From a virus, in IMG/VR virus record IMGVR_UViG_3300018074_000006, positions 1 to 44,383 of that record: a stretch of DNA of 44,383 bases, one strand, 5' to 3'. The notes beneath the pieces were generated by a model. It was not told the origin of the DNA. It ran no database searches and saw only the letters and a list, made by a program, of their open reading frames with translations. Shown here piece by piece: positions 23,820 to 32,015 of this stretch (the stretch's first letter is position 1; each line of letters begins with the position of its first letter). The position numbers and the translations under genes are program-made.

Positions 23820-24629
23820 TCACCCCAGGCCGCGGAGCCGGAACGTATCCAGCACCGCCAGCACGCCGGGGGCCCACTCCTGGACCACGTACGTGGAGCG
23901 CACGCCGCCGGGGACTTCTTGTCCCGCGTCGCCCAGGCGTCCGCCCTTGCCCCAGTTCAGCCACTCGTACGCCGCCTGTTTGGCGAGCGCCGTCACCAGG
24001 GCGGGCTCGTTCACGGCCGAGTTCCACAGCGCCACCACGCGCGCGGGGCTGGGCAGAGGGATGCCGCCGGCCAGGGTGGTGACTCCCGAGTCGGGGTCCG
24101 TTTCGATCGTGCCGCTGGGCTCGAATGGGCCCACGAGGCGGAAGGTTCCGGTCCCGGCGTCGGTCAGGTTCACCGGCGTGCCGGCCAGCGCGTCGGCCGC
24201 GCTCGCGGCCAGCTTCACCGTGTCCGCGTCCACGCGGATGGCCCAATAGTTCGCCGTCGCGGTCAGGCCCGCGGGCAGCGTGCCCTGGGTGTAAACGCGG
24301 AGCGGCCCGTCGCCCGTGGCGAACCGATGCTCCTCGCACGCGATGGAGTCCGCGCCGTGGGTCACGTCGCTGGGCGAGAAGATGAAGCCCAGGTCCCCGA
24401 AGGTGACGAGCGCGCGGCCCACGACGGGGCGCACCGGAAGCACGATCGCGCCGCGGCCCGGCTGGAGGCGCTCGTTCTTCACGTACCACGTGGACGAGAA
24501 CGCGGCCCGGCCGCAGTAGCGCGCGGCGGCTTGCTCCACGGCGAGCGCGACCACGGCCAGCTTCGCGTCGTCGTCGGTGCCGACGATTCCCGCGTAGGAC
24601 TTCACGTCGGCGGTGGTCAGGATCGGCAT
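23820..24629 (-). CDS. Head-tail adaptor (gp6-like connector)
   Basis: 269 residues. The N-terminus (LTTADVKSYAGIVGTDDDAKLAVVALAVEQAAARY) and the C-terminal helix (PALVTALAKQAAYEWLNWGKGG) match HK97 gp6-type connector rings. Between them is a long beta insertion with DGPLRVYTQGTLPAGLTATANYWAI and TDAGTGTFRLVG, making it longer than the roughly 100-residue minimal form. It would form the ring under the portal. Confidence 0.8.
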   Translation of the reverse strand: MPILTTADVKSYAGIVGTDDDAKLAVVALAVEQAAARYCGRAAFSSTWYVKNERLQPGRGAIVLPVRPVVGRALVTFGDLGFIFSPSDVTHGADSIACEEHRFATGDGPLRVYTQGTLPAGLTATANYWAIRVDADTVKLAASAADALAGTPVNLTDAGTGTFRLVGPFEPSGTIETDPDSGVTTLAGGIPLPSPARVVALWNSAVNEPALVTALAKQAAYEWLNWGKGGRLGDAGQEVPGGVRSTYVVQEWAPGVLAVLDTFRLRGLG

Positions 24630-24632
24630 GGG

Positions 24633-24896
24633 TTACCCCTTACGGGCGCGGGCGCGCGCGTCGCGCGCGGGCGGGAGGATCTCCAGGACGGCCAGCTTTT
24701 GGCCATGCCCCGCGACCTCGCGCCGCAGTTCCTTGTAGTCCTCGCGCATCCCGGTCACTTCGCTGGTCAGCGCGGCGATGGTCGCCACGAGGGCGGCCGT
24801 CGTCGTCTCCACCTTGTGGGTGACACCCTTGGCGATGCGGCGAATGCACTCCACCGCGAAGCCTACCAGTACGGTGCCACCTGCGAGAAGTTCCAC
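24633..24896 (-). CDS. Small membrane-anchored coiled-coil protein in head module
   Basis: 87 residues from the GTG preceded by GGAGG at seven bases; an ATG 21 bases upstream is a fair alternative. MELLAGGTVLVGFAVECI is a short hydrophobic helix, followed by THKVETTTAALVATIAALTSEVTGMREDYKELRREVAGH, a coiled coil, and a basic tail (ARDARARARKG). Hydrophobic N-terminal genes inside head modules are uncommon. Function unknown. Confidence 0.5.
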   Translation of the reverse strand: MELLAGGTVLVGFAVECIRRIAKGVTHKVETTTAALVATIAALTSEVTGMREDYKELRREVAGHGQKLAVLEILPPARDARARARKG

Positions 24897-24930
24897 GGTG
24901 TCGCCTCCGGGAAGCATGGGCGACTCCAGC

Positions 24931-24958
24931 CCCCGGCCTGGATCACTCCAGGCCGGGG
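24931..24958. terminator. Strong hairpin between decoration-like gene and downstream genes
   Basis: Perfect 12-bp stem (24931-24942 with 24947-24958) and 4-base loop. There is no T-run on the minus strand, so it may be a transcript-stabilising or partial-termination hairpin that lowers expression past the abundant head proteins. Confidence 0.55.
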
Positions 24959-24972
24959 TCAGGGGTTGGGGA

Positions 24973-25431
24973 TCAGGCGTCCGACTGCGAGATGGTCGGG
25001 ACGCGCGTGGCCTTCGACAGGATGCACAGCACCGCGATGGGGCTGTTTCCCAAGTCGGCCGTGGTCGTCGGCGTGATGGTCAGGCGCGAGTAGCGCCCGC
25101 ACGCGCTGACCATCACGCCGATTTTGCGGACGCCCAGGTCGTCGCCGAACTGGAACGCGGCCTGGACCTCGGTTCCGATCAGCTTGGCGTCGGGGATGGC
25201 CACGTTGTCCGAGAGGTTCGTGGTGCCGGACGACGTGTTCCCGTCCTCCACCAGGACGCTGTACACCGCGTCGGCGTCGGTGAGCGCGCCCAGGAGGATC
25301 ACGTACTCGCAGGCGTCGAAGCCTCGCATGTCCACCGTGTTGCAGACGAGGGCCGTTGTGCCCAAGTTCGCGTTCGCTGCCGGCGGAAGCACGTTCAGCA
25401 TCTTGGTCGTGTTGTGCAGGTCGTTCGTCAC
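24973..25431 (-). CDS. Candidate capsid decoration protein (single domain)
   Basis: 152 residues with one copy of the domain found twice in each of two tail-end genes: MRGFDACEYVILLGALTD, VYSVLVEDGNTSSGTTNLSDNVAIPDAKLIG, RKIGVMVSACGRYSRLTITPT. It lies immediately after the major capsid gene and between two strong hairpins, where small head proteins produced in high amounts usually lie. GTG with AAGGAGG at nine bases. A decoration or head-stabilising role is inferred from position; the domain itself I do not know by name. Confidence 0.65.
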   Translation of the reverse strand: MTNDLHNTTKMLNVLPPAANANLGTTALVCNTVDMRGFDACEYVILLGALTDADAVYSVLVEDGNTSSGTTNLSDNVAIPDAKLIGTEVQAAFQFGDDLGVRKIGVMVSACGRYSRLTITPTTTADLGNSPIAVLCILSKATRVPTISQSDA

Positions 25432-25466
25432 GAGAGGTTCCCTCCTTGGGGGTTCGGAAGTTCAGT

Positions 25467-25498
25467 CCGGGCCCACCATCATCCGACGGTGGGCCCGG
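25467..25498 (-). terminator. Hairpin after the major capsid gene
   Basis: Perfect 11-bp stem (25467-25477 with 25488-25498), 10-base loop, placed 8 bases after the capsid stop. No T-run follows on the minus strand; partial termination or mRNA 3'-end protection is likely. Confidence 0.6.
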
Positions 25499-25505
25499 TC
25501 AGGGA

Positions 25506-26726
25506 TCAGGTCTTGTTCGTCAGGGTCTTGATGGCTTCGAAGTGCACCACGTCGCCGCCCACCCGCTTGACGGAGTAGAAGCCCACGTAGCCCTTGTTCG
25601 TCACCTCGTCGCGAATCACGCGGATGCCCGCCCGGTCCACGATCTTGTACCCCGTACGGAAGTTTCCGTACAGGATCGGCACAGTGGCCGCCGCCGCCGC
25701 GATCTCCGCGAGGTCCGCGTGGAGCGTGTAGGGCTTGTCCAGGAGGAGCGAGGGGACGCCCGCCTGAAGGCCCGGCTGCCACACGTAGTTCGCCGTGGTG
25801 GAGTTCACCACCAGCTTGCGGATCGCGGTCATGGTCGCGCGGGTGAACATCCAGGACGCGCCGTTCTGGTACGGCTCCTTCAGGAGGCCCTGAAGCGAAA
25901 TCAGGTCGTTCGCCGCCAGCGCGTTGCTGGTCGCGATCTCCTGGGTGGCGATGAACGCGCCGTCCCCGCCGTCCGTGGTCGGGTACGTGACGATGCCTCG
26001 CGGGCGCTTCACGCCGTTGCCCGAGATGAACGCCGTGTTCTCCAGGATGCTGAACTCCGCGGCGATTTCGCCGGCCAGCCAGCCCTCCACGTCCACCACC
26101 GCGTCGGCGAGGAACGAGGCCGGGGCTTCCGGGTACGCGTACATTTCGCGGGCGACGATCTCCCACTCCCCGAGGGTCGGCGTGCCGGTGGCGGCGCGCG
26201 TGTCGGCCTCGCCCACCCATCCGCCGGTGCTCGCGCGCGAGACGCGGCGGCGGCCCTTCATGCTGGCCTCGCCGATCGTCTGGACCGTGGCCACCTGCCG
26301 CATCGGCGAGGTTTCCACGAAGTCCTGGCGGAACTGCGGGTCCGTTTCGAAGGACACCCAGAAGCCGCCCTCCGGGCCCGAGAGGCCCGACATGGCCTTG
26401 AACTGCGCCTGGGCCTCCTTGAGGCCGGCCGCGTTGTTCGTGCGGAGGTAGTTCGCGAACGCGGCTTTGTAGCCCGCGCGTCCCTCGTCGGCGTTCGGCT
26501 GCGCGTCGCGCGCTTCCTTCGCCGCGACGATCAGGCGCTCCACCTTGGACTTCTTCTCGTCCAGGTCGTTCAGCGCCGCGTCGATCTTGGCGAGCTTCTC
26601 CTTGACCTCGCCCGACACCCACGCCTGACCGTTGGCCTTGGCGTCTGCCACTTCCTTGGCGTGCGTGGTCTTGAACTCCTGGAACGCCTTGCCCAGGTCG
26701 TCGCAAACTTTCTTCAGCTCGTCCAC
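25506..26726 (-). CDS. Major capsid protein, HK97 fold
   Basis: 406 residues. The first 100 residues are charged and helical (VKEKLAKIDAALNDLDEKKSKVERL), the delta/scaffold domain normally removed by the protease. The mature part has GFWVSFETDPQFRQDFVETSPMRQVATVQ, GGWVGEADTRAATGTPTLGEWEI, YPEAPASFLADAVVDVEGWLA and GYKIVDRAGIRVIRDEV, all typical of HK97-type capsids. GTG start with GGAGAG upstream, overlapping the protease gene by 13 bases. It may have its own promoter and is followed by a hairpin, consistent with high expression. Confidence 0.95.
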   Translation of the reverse strand: MDELKKVCDDLGKAFQEFKTTHAKEVADAKANGQAWVSGEVKEKLAKIDAALNDLDEKKSKVERLIVAAKEARDAQPNADEGRAGYKAAFANYLRTNNAAGLKEAQAQFKAMSGLSGPEGGFWVSFETDPQFRQDFVETSPMRQVATVQTIGEASMKGRRRVSRASTGGWVGEADTRAATGTPTLGEWEIVAREMYAYPEAPASFLADAVVDVEGWLAGEIAAEFSILENTAFISGNGVKRPRGIVTYPTTDGGDGAFIATQEIATSNALAANDLISLQGLLKEPYQNGASWMFTRATMTAIRKLVVNSTTANYVWQPGLQAGVPSLLLDKPYTLHADLAEIAAAAATVPILYGNFRTGYKIVDRAGIRVIRDEVTNKGYVGFYSVKRVGGDVVHFEAIKTLTNKT

Positions 26727-27358
26727 GTCATGCTCTCCTTGAGGGTTCGCAGCAACGCCGCGGCCTCGGTTGAATCGTTCTCCGTGTGAGATTGTACACC
26801 GGGGAACGCGAAGGCTGCAAGTTCCTTCGCGAACTCGGGGTGAAGTGCTCGGCCTTCCACCAGCGCGGCGGTGAGTTCGTCCAGGTTCCCGAACGCCTCG
26901 CGCAGCGCCTTGACCGCCGTAACGGTCGCCAGCTGGTTCATGCCGAACGGCACCAGCGACACCTCCAGGAGGTCCGCCGTCTTGATGGTGCGAATTCCCG
27001 TCTTGCCGTCGCGCGGCGCATCGGTCGCCACGTAGCCGATCGACATGGCGCGGACCGCGCCGGCCTTCACGAGGGCCATTCCCTCGCGCGCCAGCTGAAC
27101 GTCGTTCACGAGCGGAAAGCCCAGCGTGTGGAGGCCCTTCTCGTCCTCCTCCACCGTGGCCGTACCGATGGGCTGGTCATGCCGCCAGAACAGCGGGACC
27201 TTTCCCTTCTGGGCCTTCACGGACTTGCGGAACGCGCCCTTCTGGATCACGTCGCCGCCCAGGTCCACGTTCCCGAAGATGGACGCGTAGCCTTCGAAGG
27301 TTCCGGCCTCGCTGTCCGCCTCCTTCAGGTCCCACGCCACCGTCTTGCGTTCGATCAT
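26714..27358 (-). CDS. HK97-type prohead protease (S78 family)
   Basis: 214 residues. TFEGYASIFGNVDLGGDVIQKGAF, then FWRHDQPIG (catalytic His) and GAVRAMSIGYVA (catalytic Ser), then LEVSLVPFGMN are the classic U35/S78 motifs. It cleaves the capsid delta domain during maturation. ATG at 27358 is chosen; a GTG five codons upstream is possible. A TACACT box lies 6 bases before the ATG with no Shine-Dalgarno, suggesting a leaderless message. The C-terminus is disordered and Ser/Thr-rich. Confidence 0.92.
   Translation of the reverse strand: MIERKTVAWDLKEADSEAGTFEGYASIFGNVDLGGDVIQKGAFRKSVKAQKGKVPLFWRHDQPIGTATVEEDEKGLHTLGFPLVNDVQLAREGMALVKAGAVRAMSIGYVATDAPRDGKTGIRTIKTADLLEVSLVPFGMNQLATVTAVKALREAFGNLDELTAALVEGRALHPEFAKELAAFAFPGVQSHTENDSTEAAALLRTLKESMTWTS
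26791..26820 (-). promoter_or_regulatory. Candidate promoter for the major capsid gene
   Basis: On the minus strand TTGCAG (26820-26815) and TACAAT (26796-26791) are separated by 18 bases, inside the 3' end of the protease gene and about 65 bases before the capsid start. This is the best sigma-70-like pair I see in the late region. Confidence 0.45.
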
Positions 27359-27374
27359 GCGGAGAGTGTACACC

Positions 27375-28091
27375 CTAGGGGCGGGCGTAGTCCAGAGTAC
27401 ACCGACAGTTCACCACCTCGGACGCCGGGCCGTTCGGGTCCAGCGGGTACAGCATGGGTGCGCCGCGCACGTCGAACAGGTCGCCCATCTCGCGCGTCTG
27501 GCCTTCCAGGCCGGGCTCGCTCGGGTGCCGCTCGCCGCCGTCGTTCGCGGTCAGCCACACCTTCACCAGCCGGATGCCGGACTCGCGCGCCGCGAGATGA
27601 TCGCCCGCGGACGTGGCCATGCCCACCTCGGTCCGCGCGATCGCGAAGGAGCGCGGCTTCGCGGAGTCGGTCAGCGTGGATTCGATCGCGCGGGCGATCT
27701 CCTTGACCACCTGCCCCTCGGCGATCGCGCGCGACACGATGCCGCGGATGCGCTCCTCCGTGGAGGAATTGATGGCCACCACCTGCCGCGCCGCGTGAGC
27801 CTGGGCGAATCGCAGGACCTGGGGCTCCACGAACCGGGGCGTGATGCCCAGGAGTTCGAACCGCATGGCCGCGGATGCGTTCGAGCCGGCGACGTACGAG
27901 ACGCGGAGTTCGTTCTGAAGCGTGGGCGTGTCCAGGCGGATGCGCGCGGCGACGCCCTGAAGCCCGGCCACGCCGTAGCTGGTCGCCGCTTTGCCCGCCT
28001 GGGCGCGGAGGAACTGGGACATGCGCGGGCCCAGGCGGCGCTCGAACTGCGCGCGCATCATGGACACGAGCCGGAACGTCGGGGCCGGCAT
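27375..28091 (-). CDS. Mu gpF-like minor head / head morphogenesis protein
   Basis: 238 residues. The C-terminal half carries the SPP1 gp7/Mu F signature: RSFAIARTEVGMATSAGDHL, VKVWLTANDGGERHPSEPGLEGQTREM, and the final SEVVNCRCTLDY. The N-terminal half is helical with LRFAQAHAARQVVAINSSTEERIRGIVSRAIAEG. These proteins associate with the portal and help assemble or deliver DNA. ATG with AAGGAC upstream, 3 bases after the portal stop. Confidence 0.88.
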   Translation of the reverse strand: MPAPTFRLVSMMRAQFERRLGPRMSQFLRAQAGKAATSYGVAGLQGVAARIRLDTPTLQNELRVSYVAGSNASAAMRFELLGITPRFVEPQVLRFAQAHAARQVVAINSSTEERIRGIVSRAIAEGQVVKEIARAIESTLTDSAKPRSFAIARTEVGMATSAGDHLAARESGIRLVKVWLTANDGGERHPSEPGLEGQTREMGDLFDVRGAPMLYPLDPNGPASEVVNCRCTLDYARP

Positions 28092-28094
28092 GGG

Positions 28095-29384
28095 TTACAG
28101 TCCTTCGGGGTCGGGTTCCACGTCCACGGGTTGCTGCGAGACGCTGACCGCGCCCAGCGGGATGCGCGAGAAGCTGGTCAGGATTTGGTCCGCCTCGGGC
28201 TCGGGCCGCTCGTCCAGGCCCGTCTCGGCGCGCATCTCGTTTATGGTCAGCCAGTCGCTGCCCTTCACGCGATCCCAGACGCGCTCGCGCCGGAGCGCGA
28301 GGGCCGGGACCTGATCCAGGTTGGGGCGGATTTCGATTTGCCCGGAGTACCGGGGGCCCAGCCACTGGGCGATCTCCTCCACGACGGAACCCAGGAGCGG
28401 CAGGATCGTGTTTTCCCACAGCGCCAGCCGGGCCTCGCGCTGATTGCTGAACGTATTGTCCCCCGGAATTCCGAGGAGCATGGGCGGGAAGCCCAGCGCG
28501 TTCACGGCGTCGCGTGCCGCCGCCGCCTTGCCGCCGCTCCAGTCCATCTCCACCGGGGACCACCCCGTGGACTGGTACTTCAGGCCGCCCTCCAGGACGA
28601 TCGGCCGGCGCGCGTTCTTGGGGCCGCTCGCGATTTCGTCCAGCATGACCTTGAGGGCCTCGCGCTCCGGGTCGGTCAGGCTGGCGTCGCCCTCCTTGCC
28701 GCGGTCCACGAGGAACACGCCGGGCGGCACCGCGCCGTTTCGGATGGACTGCGCGTTCCACTCGTCCGCGAGGTTGTGACGGTCGATCGCGCTCCGGCCG
28801 GGGATCAGCGGCGAGAGGCCGCGGGACTTGTCCATCGGGTTGAAGGTCTTGACCTGGAGAATGGCCGGCGTCACGTCGTCCGGGAACACCTTCCACGTTC
28901 GGGTCCCGGTCCCGTCCGCGTTCGGAATGTAGACGAACACCAGGGCCGCGCCCTCGTTCTTCACCTCCACGCGATCCGGCCGCAGGTTCTGGAGCGCGAG
29001 CGGTTCGCCGCCCGGCTCCGCGTCGATTGCGTAGAAGAACTGATTTCCGTCCAGCTGGAAGTAGGACAGCGCCTCCTCCATGAACACCGGCCGCGACTGC
29101 CGCGGGTTGGGCTTGCGGAGGAGTTTCGCCAGCGGGTGGTCCTTCTGTTTCTCTCCGTTCACGTACACGTCCAGCGGCACCGACGCGCCGCCGCGCGCGA
29201 TCTCCGTCAGCGCGCGGTACACGCACACGTTCTGCTCGAACCCGCCCTTGGCCAGGGACGCGTAGCTGCGGCCCACTCGGTCGCCCACCTCGTGGCCTTG
29301 CATGAGGGCCCGCATTGTCTCGGGAGTCAGGGAGGCTTTCCGCGCAAAGATCGCGCGGGCGAGGGTGCGGAGGTATCCGGCCAT
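28095..29384 (-). CDS. Portal protein, HK97 family
   Basis: 429 residues. SYASLAKGGFEQNVCVYRALTEIARGGASVPLDVY, HPLAKLLRKPNPRQSRPVFMEEALSYFQLDGNQFFY and the WNAQSIRNGAVPPGVF segment are typical of HK97 portals; the C-terminus has SDWLTINEMRAETGLDERPEPEADQIL. Twelve copies would form the DNA channel. ATG lies 6 bases after TAGACT on the minus strand, with no Shine-Dalgarno site, so the message may start at or next to the ATG. Confidence 0.94.
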   Translation of the reverse strand: MAGYLRTLARAIFARKASLTPETMRALMQGHEVGDRVGRSYASLAKGGFEQNVCVYRALTEIARGGASVPLDVYVNGEKQKDHPLAKLLRKPNPRQSRPVFMEEALSYFQLDGNQFFYAIDAEPGGEPLALQNLRPDRVEVKNEGAALVFVYIPNADGTGTRTWKVFPDDVTPAILQVKTFNPMDKSRGLSPLIPGRSAIDRHNLADEWNAQSIRNGAVPPGVFLVDRGKEGDASLTDPEREALKVMLDEIASGPKNARRPIVLEGGLKYQSTGWSPVEMDWSGGKAAAARDAVNALGFPPMLLGIPGDNTFSNQREARLALWENTILPLLGSVVEEIAQWLGPRYSGQIEIRPNLDQVPALALRRERVWDRVKGSDWLTINEMRAETGLDERPEPEADQILTSFSRIPLGAVSVSQQPVDVEPDPEGL

Positions 29385-29411
29385 CCCGAGAGTCTACCAC
29401 GCCCGACTGGG

Positions 29412-30776
29412 CTACGTCACCCGGAACCGCCGCATGGCGCGCTGCGCCAGCTTGGTCAGCACCCACACGAGCGCGTCCGCACGGTTGGGGGAACCGACGC
29501 CTTCCCACGACAGCGGGGTGAACCGGACCAGTTCGTCCTCCAGCTTGTCGTAGTTCCCCACGTGGTGGACGCGCCGCTGCTCGTACAGCGCGAGGATGGG
29601 CTCCGCGCGCACGTGCTTGCCGCGCGAGGCGGACACGTCCTCGTAAGGGACGTTCGGGTCCACGTTTCGAATCGTCGCCTGCACCATGTCCCCGCCGTAG
29701 TTCCGTTCTCCGAAGATCCGGTCCGCCTCGGTCGCGTAGTACAGCCGGCAGGACGCGGACCCCCAGCCCTCGGGCGAGTAGTTCCCCGAGGAGTCGCCGA
29801 TCACGTAGTAGTGCGGCGAGTGGCCGCCCTTCTTGCACGGGCAGTTCTGGACGACGCCGGCCGCCACTATGCCCTGCTCGTCGCCGCCGCCCGAGGGATC
29901 GACGCCCACGCCCACGCGCTCCATCTTGACGCCGATCGGCACCACGTACAGGCGCATTTCGTCGATCATCTCCAGCGAGACGATGGAGCCCTCCACGTCC
30001 TCCAGGAGTTCGCCCTCCTGTTCCTGGCGGCCCAGCCGGGTGCCGCCGAACTTCCGGTCCATGTCCGCGAGGTACGACGCCGAGAGGTTCGCCGCGTTGT
30101 CCCGCTGCCGGCCACGTGTGACCACGACGCCGCGCTCCGCGAGTAGCGCGCGCATCTCGCGCGTGGGCCGCGGGGTGGTGGCGACCACGATTTGCGGGGC
30201 CACGCCGTCCATCTCCAGGCGACAGCCCAGCCGCAGGTGGTCCCACGCCGTGCCGCCGTCCGCGGCCTTCACCGCTTTCCAGGTGGCGAACTCGTCGGCC
30301 AGGGCCCAGTGATGGTTCGGCCCGCGGAACTGGTCGGGCTCGTCGGACGAGTACGTGTGCGCCGTCGTTCCGTTCGCCCAGCGTAGCTCGCGCGTGCTCG
30401 GGGTGTACACCACCGGGTTCCAGGGCTTCGCCGTCGCGAGGATGCCGGACACGCCCTTGACCACGGTGTCGCGCACGTCCGCGACCGTGCGCGCGGCGAG
30501 ACAGCCGTGGGAACCCGGAAGGTCCCACGCCTTTTGGTGTACCCACTCGGACGCCGTTCGGTTCTTCCCCCAGCCGCGGCCGGCCTGGAGAACCCACACG
30601 GTCCAGTCGCCCAGCGGGGCGTGCTGCTCGGGCCGCGCCCAGAAGGTCCACGACGCGAGCGCGGCCCAGCGCGCGCCCTCGCCGAACGCCTCCTCCAGCG
30701 CGTCCATCCACTCGGCCACGCCGTCGGGACCGAACCGGGCCAGCCACTCGGCCGGCGATGGAACGCGCGCGGTCAA
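29412..30776 (-). CDS. Terminase large subunit
   Basis: 454-residue DNA-packaging motor. Walker A is QAGRGWGKNRT (Asn where Thr/Ser is usual after Lys), Walker B is HWALADEFATW, and the coupling TTPRPTREM follows. The RuvC-like nuclease shows GVDPSGGGDEQG, VIGDSSGNYSPEGW and NRADALVWVLTKL. The start is taken as TTG at 30776, whose TTGA overlaps the previous stop; the conserved PSPAEWLARFGPDG follows at once, and no other start upstream reads as coding. It works with the small subunit and portal. Confidence 0.93.
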   Translation of the reverse strand: MTARVPSPAEWLARFGPDGVAEWMDALEEAFGEGARWAALASWTFWARPEQHAPLGDWTVWVLQAGRGWGKNRTASEWVHQKAWDLPGSHGCLAARTVADVRDTVVKGVSGILATAKPWNPVVYTPSTRELRWANGTTAHTYSSDEPDQFRGPNHHWALADEFATWKAVKAADGGTAWDHLRLGCRLEMDGVAPQIVVATTPRPTREMRALLAERGVVVTRGRQRDNAANLSASYLADMDRKFGGTRLGRQEQEGELLEDVEGSIVSLEMIDEMRLYVVPIGVKMERVGVGVDPSGGGDEQGIVAAGVVQNCPCKKGGHSPHYYVIGDSSGNYSPEGWGSASCRLYYATEADRIFGERNYGGDMVQATIRNVDPNVPYEDVSASRGKHVRAEPILALYEQRRVHHVGNYDKLEDELVRFTPLSWEGVGSPNRADALVWVLTKLAQRAMRRFRVT

Positions 30777-31225
30777 CCGCCGTACCAGAAGCCGGGCCCG
30801 TAGCCGTACGCTTCGGTGGGGATTTCGACGCCGGCCACCGCGTCGGGCGGACTGACCATCGCGCGCGCAGCGGCGGCGGCCTTCGCCTCCTCGTGTTTGC
30901 GCTGGGCCTCGGCGGCCTTGTCCTCGGCGGCCTGCTCGGCCTCGGGGCTCCGCGTCTCCAGGAGGTAGCAGAGGACGGAGACTTTGCACCGGATCAGGTC
31001 GCCCTCCACCTCCACGTCCAGGGGCCCATTGATTCCCGCGGCGTTCGCGCCGGCCTGGGCCGTGCGCTCGCGGATCACGCGCAGCACGCGGGGGATCAGG
31101 TCCGCGCGCTCGCTCCAGGGGATGGTGAAATCCAGCTGTTCGAGGGGCAGATGGGCGAGGATCGCGCGCCCGCCGGTATACGGCCACGTCGTTTGGTACA
31201 CGTCCACTTCACTCGGCAGCGCCAT
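30773..31225 (-). CDS. Hypothetical protein between terminase genes
   Basis: 150 residues from an ATG inside the end of the upstream gene (17-base overlap). The first half looks like an alpha/beta fold (TTWPYTGGRAILAHLPLEQLDFTIPWSERADLIPRVLRVIRER...VEVEGDLIRCKVSVLCYLL) and the second is a charged coiled coil (SPEAEQAAEDKAAEAQRKHEEAKAAAAARA) with a Gly/Tyr end. Being wedged between the terminase subunits suggests a packaging or head role. Not recognised. Confidence 0.6.
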   Translation of the reverse strand: MALPSEVDVYQTTWPYTGGRAILAHLPLEQLDFTIPWSERADLIPRVLRVIRERTAQAGANAAGINGPLDVEVEGDLIRCKVSVLCYLLETRSPEAEQAAEDKAAEAQRKHEEAKAAAAARAMVSPPDAVAGVEIPTEAYGYGPGFWYGG

Positions 31226-31646
31226 GTCCGCACCAGGGGCAGGCTTCATCCGGCAGCCGGGCCTGCACCTTCTTGACCAGCGCCGCGAGCGCGCGCTCCG
31301 CCGTCTCCACGTGCACGGGCTTGATGGCCGCGTTGTCCTGATCTTCTACGGGCTTCGCCGCCAGGAGGGACTCCAGCCGGAGGAACAGGGCCTGGGCCTG
31401 GGTGTCGCCGTCGCTGGCCTGTTTCAGGATGCGCTGGACGACGGGGGCTAGGTCCTCCTGGGACAGGCCGGCGAACACTCGCGAGAGGGACCGGCCCACC
31501 TTCACCTCGGGGTCCTCCGGGGCGGAACTCAAGTCCTCTCCGTCCGGTGCCGATGGGAAGGGTTCCGCGCGCGGGGGCGCGGGCTCGGGCGCGCTCGCGC
31601 GCGAGCGCGCGGGGGCGTCCTTCTTCGCGGGCTTCCACTTGGCCAT
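31209..31646 (-). CDS. Probable terminase small subunit
   Basis: 145 residues. After a Lys/Pro/Ala-rich N-terminal tail of about 50 residues, VKVGRSLSRVFAGLSQEDLAPVVQRILKQASDGDTQAQALFLRL matches the helical core seen in many small terminases that recognise the packaging site. The C-terminus ends in a CPWCGHG motif. First gene after a strong terminator and before the large subunit. TACACT lies 8 bases before the ATG and no Shine-Dalgarno is visible, so this could be a leaderless late message. Confidence 0.6.
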   Translation of the reverse strand: MAKWKPAKKDAPARSRASAPEPAPPRAEPFPSAPDGEDLSSAPEDPEVKVGRSLSRVFAGLSQEDLAPVVQRILKQASDGDTQAQALFLRLESLLAAKPVEDQDNAAIKPVHVETAERALAALVKKVQARLPDEACPWCGHGAAE

Positions 31647-31685
31647 ACGCGCACAGTGTAACCCGGCGCGACTGCAAAGGGAAAG

Positions 31686-31719
31686 CCCCCGGACCGTGGA
31701 GGGGGCCACGATCCGGGGG
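31686..31719 (-). terminator. Terminator before the late structural operon
   Basis: 14-bp stem with one mismatch (31686-31699 with 31706-31719), 6-base loop, followed on the minus strand by CTTTCCCTTTG. It separates the small-gene block from packaging genes, so late genes need their own promoter. Confidence 0.75.
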
Positions 31720-31769
31720 CACCCGCGCGCCGGGAAGGAGTTACCAGCGCGCGGGCGTTCAGTAGTTCG

Positions 31770-32015
31770 CTAGTAGTTCACGCCCACCCGGAACAGCCGG
31801 GGCTCCTCGGGGATCTCCTCCACCGGCGGGGCGCTCGCGTACAGCGCGGCCCGGAGGTCGCACAGCGCCGTCTCGTGGGCTTGGTCCGCGGCGTCGATCG
31901 CCTTGACCGATGCCAGGGGGCGGCCCTTCGCCAGCGCGTCGCGCGCCTCCTGGGCTCGGATGAACGTGCGTCCGCAGCGGTTCAGGGCCTCTACCACCTT
32001 CGGGTCGGGTTCCAT
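31770..32015 (-). CDS. Small hypothetical helical protein
   Basis: 81 residues, mainly helical: PKVVEALNRCGRTFIRAQEARDALAKG, then AIDAADQAHETALCDLRAALYAS, and a short RLFRVGVNY end. Two Cys residues are too far apart to suggest a zinc site. The ATG lies 1 base after the stop of the zinc-ribbon gene, and a terminator follows. It is the last gene of the small-gene block. Not recognised. Confidence 0.6.
   Translation of the reverse strand: MEPDPKVVEALNRCGRTFIRAQEARDALAKGRPLASVKAIDAADQAHETALCDLRAALYASAPPVEEIPEEPRLFRVGVNY

Noticed and set aside
27345-30146. 933-residue plus-strand and 1130-residue minus-strand frames
   Set aside because: Both overlap portal, Mu F-like and terminase genes that carry conserved motifs in another frame.
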